NCBI GenBank assembly: GCA_004431415.1
Contig: QPMI01000470.1
Span: 62,001 to 126,000 of the forward strand
Length of the DNA stretch: 64,000 nt
Reading direction: 5' to 3'
Source: Cyanophora paradoxa
Lineage: Eukaryota; Glaucocystophyceae; Cyanophorales; Cyanophoraceae
The position numbers were made by a program, and so were the translations under genes. The stretch's first letter is position 1, and each line of letters begins with the position of its first letter. Below, piece after piece: positions 1-11,173 of this stretch. Below the pieces are notes generated by a model. That model did not search any database. It was not told where the DNA came from and worked only from the letters and a program-made list of their open reading frames with translations.

Positions 1-3000
1 GACAGAATCCCACCGGAAAGGATGCGGACGCGGAATCCGCCGATCGCGACGATGCGATCGCGAACGCGAGCGGTGCCCTCTCGCGGGAGGAGGCGGCGGG
101 CCGGCTGGCGGCTACCGCCGCGTCGGGCGAGAGCCTCGTGTACGGGCGGCGCGAGGCGAAGGCGCAGCTCGTGGAGCTGCTGGCGGCCGCCCGCTGCGGC
201 GAGTACCTCCGCGGCGGCGCCGCGAGCGGGCACACGCTCCTGGTCGAGGGCGGACGGGGCTCGGGGAAGAGCACGTTCGGTGAGCGCGCGCCCGATCGCG
301 AGTTTGAATTTCCTGAATTTCGAGCATCGCCCACCGCAGTGGCGGAGGCGGAGCGGCTGTGCGAGGTCATCGACCTCCCGTTCCTGAGCCTGCAGCCCGA
401 CCCCAAGGAGGTACTCTCGCTGTCAATGTCCCTTGCAGCCGACGCCGGCGCTGACGTCGACGTCATTGTCGGTTTCATTCCGCTTATACGAACTTCTATT
501 TGATTTTAATATTTAATTCACAAAGATTCTTATAAGACTTTTTCATTATTGGTATATGACCTAAGGATGGCAGATGCACCCGTACGAGGCCGTGCGGCTG
601 CTGCTGCGGGGGCTCATGCTGCCCGAGGGGCGGAGCCGGCTGCACTCGAGCGCCACCGAGCTCGAGGCGGCTGCGGTGAACGCCGGCGCCGGCGCGGGCC
701 ACTCGCGCACGCAAAGCGTCTCCGAGATCGCTGCGGAAGCCATGGCCAACGCCGACCGACGACGACGGGCGTCGACGTCGGCGGGAATTTCCATGGAAGC
801 ATGGCTCCAGTCCGCGGGGGAGGCGTCGGTCCCGCCCTCGCCGCAGGGTTCGAATTCCGCTGTCGCCGGCCCCGGCGGCGCCGGCGGCGCCGGCCCCGGC
901 CTTGGCAGCCCGCGGGCTTCGACCGGCTCGGAAACGCGCGCAGTGCGGATCCTCGGACGCAGTCCGAGCTCGGTGGGGAGCCCCAAGAGTCAGGGCCAGC
1001 AGCGCGGCACCGGCAGCCCCCGTACCTCGACGGAAATTCGGCTGTTTCCAGGGCGCAGCGCTAGCCCGGGCCGGGGTAGCCCGCGGCACGGGCTCGAGGC
1101 CCGCGGGGGCTTCTTCTTGAGCTCTTTGTCTCCAGCTGCCATGGCCGGCCGCGGCCTGCCCGGCGGCGATCGCGACCCGCGGCCCGTCGAGTTTGACACG
1201 GAGGACCAGTTGGGCGATTTCGAGCGCGAATGCGGCCCTTCCTCGCAATCCGACGGCAGGGGCATCGAATCGTGGCTGGAGCCGCCCTCGTGCCGCTCGG
1301 CGTCGGCGGAGTCGCCCGCAGGCAGCTCGCCCCGGCCGGCCGCGGGCCAGCCCCAGAGCCGCCGCGGGCCCGGGCCCCGCCTCTCGTCCTTCGGCGACGG
1401 CAAGCTATTTATAGACGCCCTCGAGTTTCTGAAGCGCGTGGACATGCCCCTCGCCACCGGACGAAACGCTCAGGCCCGCGAAAGTTTACTTGCGAAATCC
1501 GCAATCGCCTTCGTTTTCGCGCTAATTAATTTCGCAGGTGATCGTTCGGCTCCTGCGCGACGGTATTTTCTTCCCTTCCACAACGTCTGCGGAGGGCTCG
1601 AGCTCGCACTTTCCCCCTGGCCCCGGCTCGAATGCTTCCTCGTCGGCCGCCCGGCGCCGCCGCTCCCTAGCCGCCTACAGCGGCGCCGGCGTACCCTCCC
1701 CGGCCGGCAGCGAGAGGCGCGCCTCGGGCGACGCTCGCGCCGCCACCGCTGCGGGCCTCGTCGACTTCCAAATGGCCGACTCCTCGGAGGGGCACCGCGT
1801 TTTCTCGTTCCTCTGCCGCCTTCTCGAGGTGCTCACCTGCGCCTTGAGCCCACGCCCGCCGGTGCCTTGGAGTGAGCGGGGTGGTGCGCAGGGGGTGGCG
1901 CGGAGCTCCGGAGCGCTCGTCATCGTGGACGGTTAGCCCTGCGCGCGCTACGCGCGATCGCGACGTCGATCGCGACGCCCTGCGCCCGGCACTTTAAAAT
2001 TTGGCTCATCCGGAGCCCTCCCTCGCGGTCGGCCGCAGATTTCTGCGACCTCGACGCCGCCTCGCAGAAGTGCCTCGCCTTCGTCGCCCAGACCGGGTCC
2101 GCTGCCGCGAGCTCGCGAGCTCGAAGCTTTCATTTCCTTCGAGGCAGCCTTCGCTGAGCGCGGGCAGGCGGGTGTGCGTGCTGGCGACGTCGCGGAAGGT
2201 GCCGGCGAGCACCGTCTCCGTCGAGTTCAACATGCTGCGGCAGAGCCGCCAGACGCGCCGCGTCGAGCTCGCACCCTGGTCCTCCCTCGGTGCGCTTGAG
2301 CTTGAGCGAACCGCCTCCAGCTCCGCGCAGATTCCAGCCTTTCCGACCCGACCCGACCCGGCCCGCCCGCCCGCGCCGCAGACGACGTGGCGGGCTTCGT
2401 GAGCTTCGTGCTGCGGATCGAGAAGGAGAACCTCTCGCCCGTGCTGGCCAGGGCCCTCGCGGAGCGGACGGGCGGGGCGCCGCGCCCGCTCCGCGAGCTC
2501 GTCCTTTTCCTCGTCAAGACGGGCTTCATCGAGCTCGACAACGGCCGGGCGCTCGCCTCGGCCGCCCTGCTGAGAACCGGAACCGCCGCAACGGGCGCCG
2601 GCGCCGACACGGACCCGAATTCAAGTCGGCCTTCCTCGCGAAGCCATGATCAAACGCGACGCCACTCGGCCATCGTCTTCGAATTTCCATCGATTTCCAC
2701 GCCGTCATCTCTGTCGTCGATGTCGGCCGCGGCCGACGGGCCCGGATCCGGATCCGGAAGCGCTATCGCTAGCTACAGCGGCGCCGCCGGCATCGGGGCG
2801 CTGATCCTTCCGCTGGCGCCGCCGCCACCAGCGCTGAAGCCCGCCTCGGTCTCGTTCGGAGTGGGGTCGATCTTCCCTTCAAATTCAAAGGAGGCCGCGG
2901 CCACGGCGCACGCTCAGGGCGCCGGCGCCGGCGCCAGGCGCCGCTCGAGCCTGCGCGCGCTCTCGATCTCGGACAATGGCGCCGGTGCAACCGCCAGCGA

Positions 3001-6000
3001 CCTGTCCGGGCTCTCCATTGACTTGAAGGCCTTGCCCCTGCCCGACAGGTGCTTCATGATACCGAAAGCTTAAGTTCTCTAGAACTCCCCACATTAGATT
3101 CGACCCTGAAGCTTAAGCTAAGCTAATCTAAGCTAAACTAAGCTAAACTAAACTAAGCTAAGCTAAGCTAAGCTAAACTGAAGCTAAGCTAAGCTAAGCT
3201 AAACTAAGCTAACTTAGTAGAAGCTAAGCTAAGCTAAACTAAGCTAAACTAAGCTAAGCTAAGCTAAACTAAGCTAATCTAAGCTTAAGCTAAGCTATGC
3301 TTAAGCTGAGCGAGCCCCGCCGGCAGCCTCCTGCCGGCGTCGATCCTCTCCGAGCTGGAGCGGATCCCGACCGTCGCCGCCGACGCCCTCAAGCTCGCCT
3401 CCGTCCTCGTCCGTTGACGCGCCCCCTTCCGATCCGTTGACGACGGCGCGGCACTGATCCACGGCGGCATGCGCAGGGGCCGCGCTTCGAGGCCGGCCTC
3501 GCGCAGTACGCCCTAAACGGCGCCGTCGACTGGGGCACCATCGCCGACTGCCTCAAGGTAATCCCTTCCAGTTTTAGTTATTTGGTATGCTGATTTACAT
3601 AACAAAACAGGTGCTGGAACGGCACGGGGTGCTGGCCTGCGTGCAGATGCCCGATGGACTCTTTGAATACGGTGCGAAACTTGAAACATCCGAGCTCGAG
3701 CCGCAGAATTGGTTAACAAATTAAAAATCGAAGCTGACCGTTTTCGCACAACAGTGTTCACTGAGCCAGCCCATGGTTCGCGACTTGCCATCATGCTATC
3801 GATTATAATTAGCAGGCCTAGGCTCCAGCGCGTGCAATGATCTCTCTGCGTTGGCTGACACCGCGCGCCGTCGCTTTTCGCAGTGGAGGTGCTGCGGAAG
3901 ACGGCGGGCCCCTCCGAGGCGGCCCTCGTCGCCTGGCGAGCGGCCGAGTACCTCTGCCGCACCTCTGAGCACCGCGGCAAGGCCGATGCCGCGCAGGTCC
4001 GCGAGATAATATAGATATCGATCTAGTCCGGGCTGGCCATGGCCTCTATGGAATTAGCTAAGAGCTGAGCAGGTCGCTGGGTACTACGCCGCGGCGGGGG
4101 CTGCTTCGTTCGCGGAGCCGTACTGGGAGATCGCGGCGGAAGCGGCAGTCGAGGCCGGCCGCCCCGCCGAGGCCCTTGCGACGCTCCCCGCGGAGCGTGC
4201 TCCGCCCGCGGCCGCCGTGTCATTGAGGTCCCGTGGCGGAAATTTCTTGGCGCAAAGCGCGGCGGGCGCGGCGGGCGCGGCGGGCGCGGCGGGCGCGGGG
4301 GGCGGCGAGGCGCTCGGCGGGGCGCGGCGTCTCGAGCTCCGATCGCGCGCCCTCTTTGCCCTCGGACGCCTGGACGAAGCCCTCGAGGCGTGTACCCCCC
4401 TTCCACCCCCCCCCACGCCCCCGCCCGCCCCGCCCCGCCCCGCGCCGCCCAGTCTCCTGACGCCCCATGCCAGGCCGTCCAGGCGTGCTTTTTGCAGTTG
4501 GGGGTCAAGCTGCAGGGCAGGCGGCCCCTTGCACTCCCCGTCCTCCTTGCCGCCCTCTCCTCCTCCCGGCCCCCGGCGCCCGGCCCCAAATTGTGCGTCA
4601 TTTTGGCATAGCGCTGCTGTAGTATGCCCAGGCCTAACTTTCGCGGACGGGGCAGGGGCGCGCTCAACGCGGGCGCGCGGCACATGCCCAACTCTCTGCA
4701 GGCGGCGCTGCAGCGGGCGACGGAGGCGCCGCCCGAGCAGCGCCGCGCTGACATCCTCGTCGCCGCCCTGGGTAACTTAGTAATTACAGATTCGAATAAA
4801 ACAAGCTGCGGCCGATCCTAATTTTCGGTTCGCAGGAACCTACGTGTCCATCCTCGCCCACTGCGGCGACGCCGCCTCTGCCGCCGAGTCCGGTCCGCCC
4901 GCTCTGCTTTCGCCGCTTTCCGTCGAGTGAGTGAGCGGCCGGGCAGCGCTGGCGATGGTGCGGCTTACGCGGCAGTGGAGCCCCGACGCGGTTCGCGCGG
5001 ACGCCCTCGCCACCGCCGCCTCCGCCCTCTCCGTGCGCTCCGCGCGCGCCCCCGCCCCTAGGCCCACGCCCTGTTTATCTGTGCCACCGACGCGCGCGGC
5101 GGCAGCGGGCGCGGTTCGGGCGGCGGGCGACGGAGGCGCTCCTCGCGGGGGCGGCCCGCGCGGCGGCCGCCCTGCCCGCCGGCGAGCTCTCGGGGCCCCT
5201 CGCCGTCGCGCAGGTCCCCGCGCTCTCCCGCCCTGTCCTCGGACCGTTCTTAAAGCGCTAGCTTCGCGCTGTAAATTCACTTCGCGCTCAGGTGACATCG
5301 GCGGCGCTGAGCGGCGCGTTCGGCGCTGTCGACGCCTCCGCGCGGTCCCTCATCTCGCGGGTGCGCCCGATCTAAGCTCGTCGCGCTCGCTCACTTCTGA
5401 CCGCCTTATCTTCTTTCTCGTAATCGCGATCGCTTTCGAGCAGCTGCGGGCAGTGGGCAAGGATCCCGATGCGGGCGAGGTGGCGCTGGCGCACGCGCTG
5501 TCCCGCCTCCTCCGGGGCCAGACCGGCCCCGCCCGCGCCCTCTACAAGTCCCTCGTGTGCTCGACCCGCCCCCGGGCTTAAACCCCTCCAACCGCACGTT
5601 GCGAGCTCACCGGCCCTTCCATGTGCGCAGGAAGCGCACTCCATCGCATCCCAACACCCCCTACACCTGTCCGCACCCTTCGGATTCGATCGCGCGCCAT
5701 CCCGTGCGGCTGACTGTGCGGCCGGCAGCTTCTGGGCGCGCCTCGGCCGCGCGACTGCGGCCCTTCTCGAACAGTCCGCGGCCGGGCAGCCTGCAGTCGC
5801 CGCCTCGCCCCCGGCGCCGTGCACGTTCTCGTGCGGCCTCGCCCAACAGCTTTCGCGCACCTATGTTCCGCGCCGAACCGGTACCTGATTCGGTCCATCG
5901 TTTTTCGCAGCGACGAGTCGGGCCGTGGGACCGGCCGCGTAGCGGATCTGATCGACCAGGCGCTCCCGGCCGCCCCCCACCCGTACCTTTTCTCAGTCTG

Positions 6001-6886
6001 AGACCCCTTCTTCGCACGTTCGCAGGCGCGGACGACGTTCAGCGTCGAGGGCTTCCCGCTGGAGGCGCTCGCGCTGTCGGCCGCCGACGCCGCCTGCGCC
6101 CTCCGCGAGGGCCGCCTCCCGGTCCGATCCGGGGCCGCCGGCCAAGGGAATGCAAGGGCGGGGCGGGGCTGACGGGTTGCTGTTCAGGCGGCGGAGGAGG
6201 CGGCGCTGGCGGCGGCGGAGGCGCTGCAGCGGCACCGGCCGGCCGGCGGCGGCTTCGGTCCCGCGGCGGCGAGCCGGGCGACGGCGCTGCACCTCGCGCT
6301 GCTGCCGCTGCTCCTCGCGGGGGAGACCCTCGCCAACCTGCTCGAGCGGGGGTACACGGAGCAAATCGCGGAGATTTCCTTCCGCCGCTCCTCCAGCCGC
6401 CGCCGGCTCCTCCACGGCGGGTCCGTTCCAGCAGTGACGTCGACCGAGCATTTCTTTTCGTTTTTGATTCGATTCGCGCAGTCCGCTGCTGGCTTCGTTC
6501 GCGGACCGAAGCCGGCCGCCGGTGCGGGACTACGGGGAGACGGAGGCGGGCTGGCGGCGGCACCTGCGGGCCGCCCTCCGCGACCTCGTCGACGTGCTCC
6601 GCCCCGAGGCCGCCCGCTTCCCCGCCGCCGCCCCCGCCTACGAGCTCCTCGAGGCACCCGCCCGCGCCGCCCCCCGAGCCGCCGACTCGCTGGATCGCGT
6701 CGCTGACCGCGGGCCGGGCCCGGTCCCCCGCAGGGCCGCTGGCAGGCGCTCTCGGGCTCGCGCGGGGCGGCACTGCGGCTCTACCGGCGGGCGGCCGGCC
6801 TCGCGCGGGACGCGGGGGCCAGGCTCCTCGAGAATATGGCGGGGGCACGCATACTTCAGTCGACGGGGTCGGCAATTCTTATATAA
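1..6886 (+). CDS. Spliced P-loop NTPase (AAA_16/STAND type) with helical-repeat C-terminus, 5' end missing
   Basis: Many GC-rich exons separated by short introns with GTGAG/GTAAC donors and CGCAG acceptors. The first exon (to about 276) reads VYGRREAKAQLVELL and then the Walker A motif GGRGSGKSTF, typical of AAA_16 ATPases. A second exon (341-408) follows in frame. A large low-complexity Ser/Gly/Pro exon starts at 574. Near 2160-2290 the reading VCVLATSRKVPASTV fits the post-Walker-B strand. At 2387-2570 ALAERTGGAPRPLRELVLF and at about 3330 LSELERIPTVAADALKLASV match the winged-helix region of this NTPase class. From 3.5 to 6.9 kb short exons encode Ala-rich helix pairs, ending LYRRAAGLARDAGARLLENM and a TAA at 6884. 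This order (NTPase, then TPR-like solenoid) is that of soluble adenylyl cyclase (ADCY10-like) C-termini; any cyclase domains would lie left of the window. Exon borders are approximate. Other AAA_16-TPR signalling proteins remain possible. Confidence 0.7.
3095..3302. repeat. AGCTAA/AACTA simple-sequence repeat inside an intron
   Basis: About 200 bases of near-perfect reiterations of AAGCTA, with AACTA and AATCTA variants, lie between two exons of the NTPase gene. The array has no coding potential. It contributes many AGCT palindromes. Confidence 0.9.
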
Positions 6887-7590
6887 TTGTATAAAGCGCT
6901 CGAGCTCTCTATATAGCTAGATCTATCTTTCGACATTTCACATGCATTGCCATACATCTAGGTTTACTTTAAGTGTGCTTTTGTACTAGCTTTGTAATTT
7001 CTGCATCTATCTAATTCACCGAATGTGGAACCAGGTCTTCTTTAAACAGCTATTCTTTTTAATTACGTATACAGCATTAATCTTGCAGTGTTCTCAGTGC
7101 TTCAAACGATTTATATTATGTGAGTCGTTGCTCTGCAGCACATGTATTTTATTTGCAGCACACTCTAACTATATGATTACGTATACATCAGTGCTTCGAA
7201 CGCTTTATATTATGTGACACGTGGCTCTGCAGCACACTATACTCGTATTATATACGTATTTAATTTGCAGCATGCCGCAGTGCGCACACTCTAACTCGGA
7301 TATGTGGTGCTATTGTTGTAGTTCCGCAGCCAGCTGTTAGTTTGGTTAAGGATTTGCATTAGCACACAACAACAACTACTAGGAGTTTCACATCGCTCAG
7401 CTTATCTCTCCGACTAAATAACACTGGGGACCGTCGAGTGCTGTGCTCTGTCTACGATTGGTTACGAGGGTTTGCTTCTAAGTACCTACCTACTTACACA
7501 ACCGGCCTAGTTATAATATCATCCGATGATCTATAACTAGGGCTAGATTTGGTAATGAAGGGAGAGAAGGTGAAGTAGAGGGGCTGAGTT
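6887..7590. repeat. AT-rich intergenic DNA with a diverged tandem duplication (7090-7300)
   Basis: Noncoding AT-rich DNA downstream of the NTPase gene. Two diverged copies of a roughly 105-bp unit are visible: each has CAGTGCTTC, then TTTATATTATGTGA, then GCTCTGCAGCACA, then ATTTGCAGCA and CACACTCTAACT. Copies start near 7090 and 7187. I see no gene. Confidence 0.6.
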
Positions 7591-8089
7591 GAGAGGGAGA
7601 AAGGGGAAGCTTGATGCGCACGCCGTCGGCCCCCATTGGAGCCGCCGACTCTGGCCGGATTACGCCGGCACGCCTCAGGGCACCAAATCCCCCCCCGCCT
7701 CCCTCCGCCTCCAGCCACCCCAGTCCTCACCCCGTCCCGTCCCCCCTTACCCACCGGTACCACTGGTTCATGAGTCCGCGGCGGAAACATTGAGGGACTG
7801 GCACTCAGCCAGCCATCGACGTCATACTGCCTTTGCAGCCTGTCAAGAGCAACTGACAGAAAGCCAATATGATTTGTCAACGGCACCCAAAGGAAGGTAG
7901 AATGGTTTGGTGGTGCCTTTTAAGGCAAAAGGAAGAAGCCATGCGGGAGCTACTAGTGCTGACCGAGGCAAGAAACTAGTGCGAGGGACTACTAGCCGAT
8001 CAGCAGGCAAATGGATGAGCAAATCAATGAGTGTGAAAACTACAAGAAAGAGAGCTCTGCAGTGCAAGATGCAAGAAGAGACGGCAAAT

Positions 8090-10002
8090 CTAGTGCTGCT
8101 GGGCAGAGCTAAGGATGTACATGAGGGCCGCCTGCGCGCTGGCGTGGGAGAGAGCGATGGGGGCAGAGAGCATAATCTGAGAGGCATCGAATGGGAATCC
8201 TCCTGGGTACATGACTGGCTGCATAAAAGCCTGCTGGCCGGGCGCGCGCTGGCGGTGTGGGCCAGCGGCTCCCGGAGCTGCTACGCCGGGGTGGAAGGGG
8301 CCCGCCAGCCAGGGCGACTGGGCGGGAGCGTCGGCGGTGGGCGGCGCGCCCGCCCACGCGAACGATGGCGCCTGCTGGAAGAAGTGGGCGGGGGCGTTCG
8401 AGGCGGAGACCGCCTCCGCGTAGGAGGGCCGGGGGCGCTTCGAATTCGAATTCGAGCCCGCAGGTGTGAAGAACTCCTCGCGCGGGTCCGGATCCGGCTC
8501 GCTGGCCCCGCGCTTCGCACTCGCGCGGCCGGCGTTGCCGCCGCCGCTGCCACGCCCGCCGCCGCCCGCTGGCTCCGCGCCTCCGCTTGCCTGTCCGGCG
8601 CTGGGGTTGCCGGAGGCGTGATCGGGCAGGACTGAAAGCGGAGTTCGAAGATCTCGCTGAGCTCGCACAGCCTGGCGTGGCTTTCGTTCATGTCTGAATA
8701 TTAATATTCAGCAACTGAACAAGCTCACCGTTTGGCGAGCATCGGGTTTGCAATGGTGACGTAGAGTCTCGGCGGGTCCACCGCCATCTTGTGGCCTTTT
8801 ACGGCTCCTGTCGTGCCTGCGCGGCACTTGACAACGAAGCGCAGAATCATTGCATCAATCTGAATAGACGAGCCTCAGACAACCCAATCGTGGCCGCAAT
8901 CGGACCCAATCAATTACGGACCATGTCTTCGGACCAGAAAGTCAGTCCGTCCATGACGTGGGGCGGAGCTTCAATCGTTATGCAGCCCTGGTACGGGCAG
9001 TGCTCCCACAGCTTGGTGCCCGAGCCAGCACCGATTCCACGCTGGTCGAATGTCTGGGGCTCCCGAGTCAGCCGCGCGGCGGCGACATTATGCGCACACT
9101 GAGGACGGACCTCGAGGAGCATTGCCGTGCGCTCCTCCATCGGCACTATGGCGCTCCCGTCCCAGTCCGCGGTCTTGCCAGCGTACTTTGGCGGGACGAG
9201 CTCGTCCGGCTTGAAGTAGAGAACGACCTTGTCGTTCGGGCCCAAAGGCACTTCCACGTCCCCTTGCGAGGTAGTCAGCATAAGTACGCAAGTATCGCGG
9301 TCTTGCGCATTCATCTCAGCACCTGTACCGGCCGATGACTGGCCGGCAGCACTTGCAGATGGGCCTTCGGCGTCCTCGCCGCCCTCAGCGCCGCCCTCGG
9401 CGTACTCCTCATCTCCACCGTAGTCCTCAGCATCTTCGAGAACTTCTTCATCTCTCTGTTGGTCGATTAGCTCGGTTACGCACAGTGCCATCAGCTACTC
9501 TCACCAGCGGCTGTTCCGGAACTTCAGGAGGCGCCGGAGCTGTGGGATGGACCGGAGCCGCAGCTGCTGCTACCGGAGCAGGCGGCGCTGCAGCACCATG
9601 CGCTGGGGGCCGCGCCTGCGGGTTCTACGCGGAAGTCAATCCCACGATTGCAAGACCATCTTCCTAACAAGCGCACCGATGAGGCGGGCGCGGCCGGAGC
9701 AGGATGCTGAGGAGCGCGGGCCTTCGCCCCAGCCTTGATCTGCGGATCCGTTGGGATCAACTCTCCCGGGAATGCGTGGGTCCCACGCCAATGACCGCAC
9801 GCTCACCGATGCCGCCGGAGCGGTCGGCTTCGCAGTCTGCGCTGTTGCGGCATGCTTCGAGGCGCCGCCGGCTTCGCCCCGGCCGCAGCCGGAGCATGAT
9901 CAGATGGTGGCGTGAAGGGGAGCCGCCGACGCACTGGCGCCGGCGAGTGAATGCTTCCACTCGATGAGCTCTGCGAATGCCATTAAGCGTTCAGGCCGCG
10001 GG
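8090..10002 (-). CDS. Spliced host gene of unknown function, acidic and Pro/Ala-rich segments
   Basis: The best exon (about 9491 to 8910) is rich in Glu/Asp/Gly at its start (DEEVLEDAEDYGGDEEYAEG). It then reads a globular-looking stretch with DTCVLMLTTSQGDVEVPLG and PYQGCITIEAPPHVMDGLTF. Downstream exons read MAVDPPRLYVTIANPMLAKR (near 8790-8730, followed by a GTGAGC donor) and NESHARLCELSEIFELRFQS (near 8690). They end in a Pro/Ala/Gly-rich tail with a TGA at 8090. Upstream, 9500-10000 reads Pro/Ala-rich sequence and possibly a first exon with MAFAELIEWKHSL. I do not recognise the family. Exon joins are not certain because two frames are open across 8100-8690. Confidence 0.4.
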
Positions 10003-11173
10003 CACACACATCGCGCGTCGCGCGGCGAACTCGGAATGGCCGCAGAGAATTCAATTTTTGAATCGGCCATGCAATTCGCACGCGCACGATGGTTGCTGGA
10101 CGCAGGAATCAAGAATGCAGGCTCCTGCGTCAGGCTGCGTGTCGGTCGCGCAGTTTTGAAAACATTTCCGCGGAGCAGCGGCGCGGCTCAAAGCAGGACA
10201 GGAAGAGGGGCTTCTGACACCGACAGCAAGGGGAAGAGGGGCTCCCGTAACGATCCAATGCGCCGGGGAGGCGATTCAAGCATTTTGGCCAAAAATTTAA
10301 ATTTTCGGCGCCAAAATTCCGCGCGCGCGGCCAGGGGGCCGCGCTGACATCCTACATGCACTAGCACCCCCTTTCTCCCCGCGTGGCGGCGCGCTAGCGT
10401 ACCTTTCCGGACCGCCTGCTCTTTTCCCGGGTACCGGAATCTCGTTCCGCAGCCAGCTGTCTCGTTTCATGAGGGTCGACTCGGCGATCGTACAAGGAAC
10501 TAGCATACTCTAGATCTGATTCGGAGTTGCACTGTGCATCATCGCAGCCCCTGGTCCGGTACTGCAGCTGGGGCAGCGCTAGCCTGGCAGTGGTCGACCT
10601 CAGGCTATAGCTAGGTACACAGACTTCATCGCTGCGTTTTAAATACAGCTGGCTTGTTTCAAGGACCAGCGTTTCTATAAATTCTGTGCATGTAGACGTT
10701 TGCGTAGTTTAATGTGCAGTTTATTAGCAAGCAATCCTTCAATTCCCGGGCCCAGACTCGCGATCGCGCCACAACCACAACATATATACGTACCCCCATG
10801 TGGCGGGGGGGCGGGGGCCGCCTGCTGCGAAGTTTCTTGCGACTCCTTCGGATCGACTTCTAGTCAACCGTCCGACGGTCGAACTCTCCACCCCGGGCCC
10901 ATCGCACGACGTTTAATTTAATGTTAATTGCGTTATTTTGCACGTTTGCACGGTTCCGGATCCCGGAGTCCGATGACCGAGGCCTGAATTCGAAGGGGGT
11001 TGCAAGGAGGAGGAAATCCGAGGCCCGATTTGAGAGAAAAAGAGGCAAGGGGATCGGAAGAAAGATCTAGATGGGGGAATTCGAAGAAAGAAAGAGCCCC
11101 TCCAATCCCCCCCTCCCTCGCCCTCTGTCAGTTACTTCCAATATATATGAACTTCCTCTAAACTTCGGTCATC
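10003..11173. other. Intergenic region, no gene seen
   Basis: Mixed composition without a convincing ORF. It includes a GC-rich stretch (10.3-10.45 kb) and the sequence upstream of the protease gene. Short palindromes such as TCTAGA, GAATTC and CCCGGG are frequent. No RNA gene was recognised. Confidence 0.5.
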
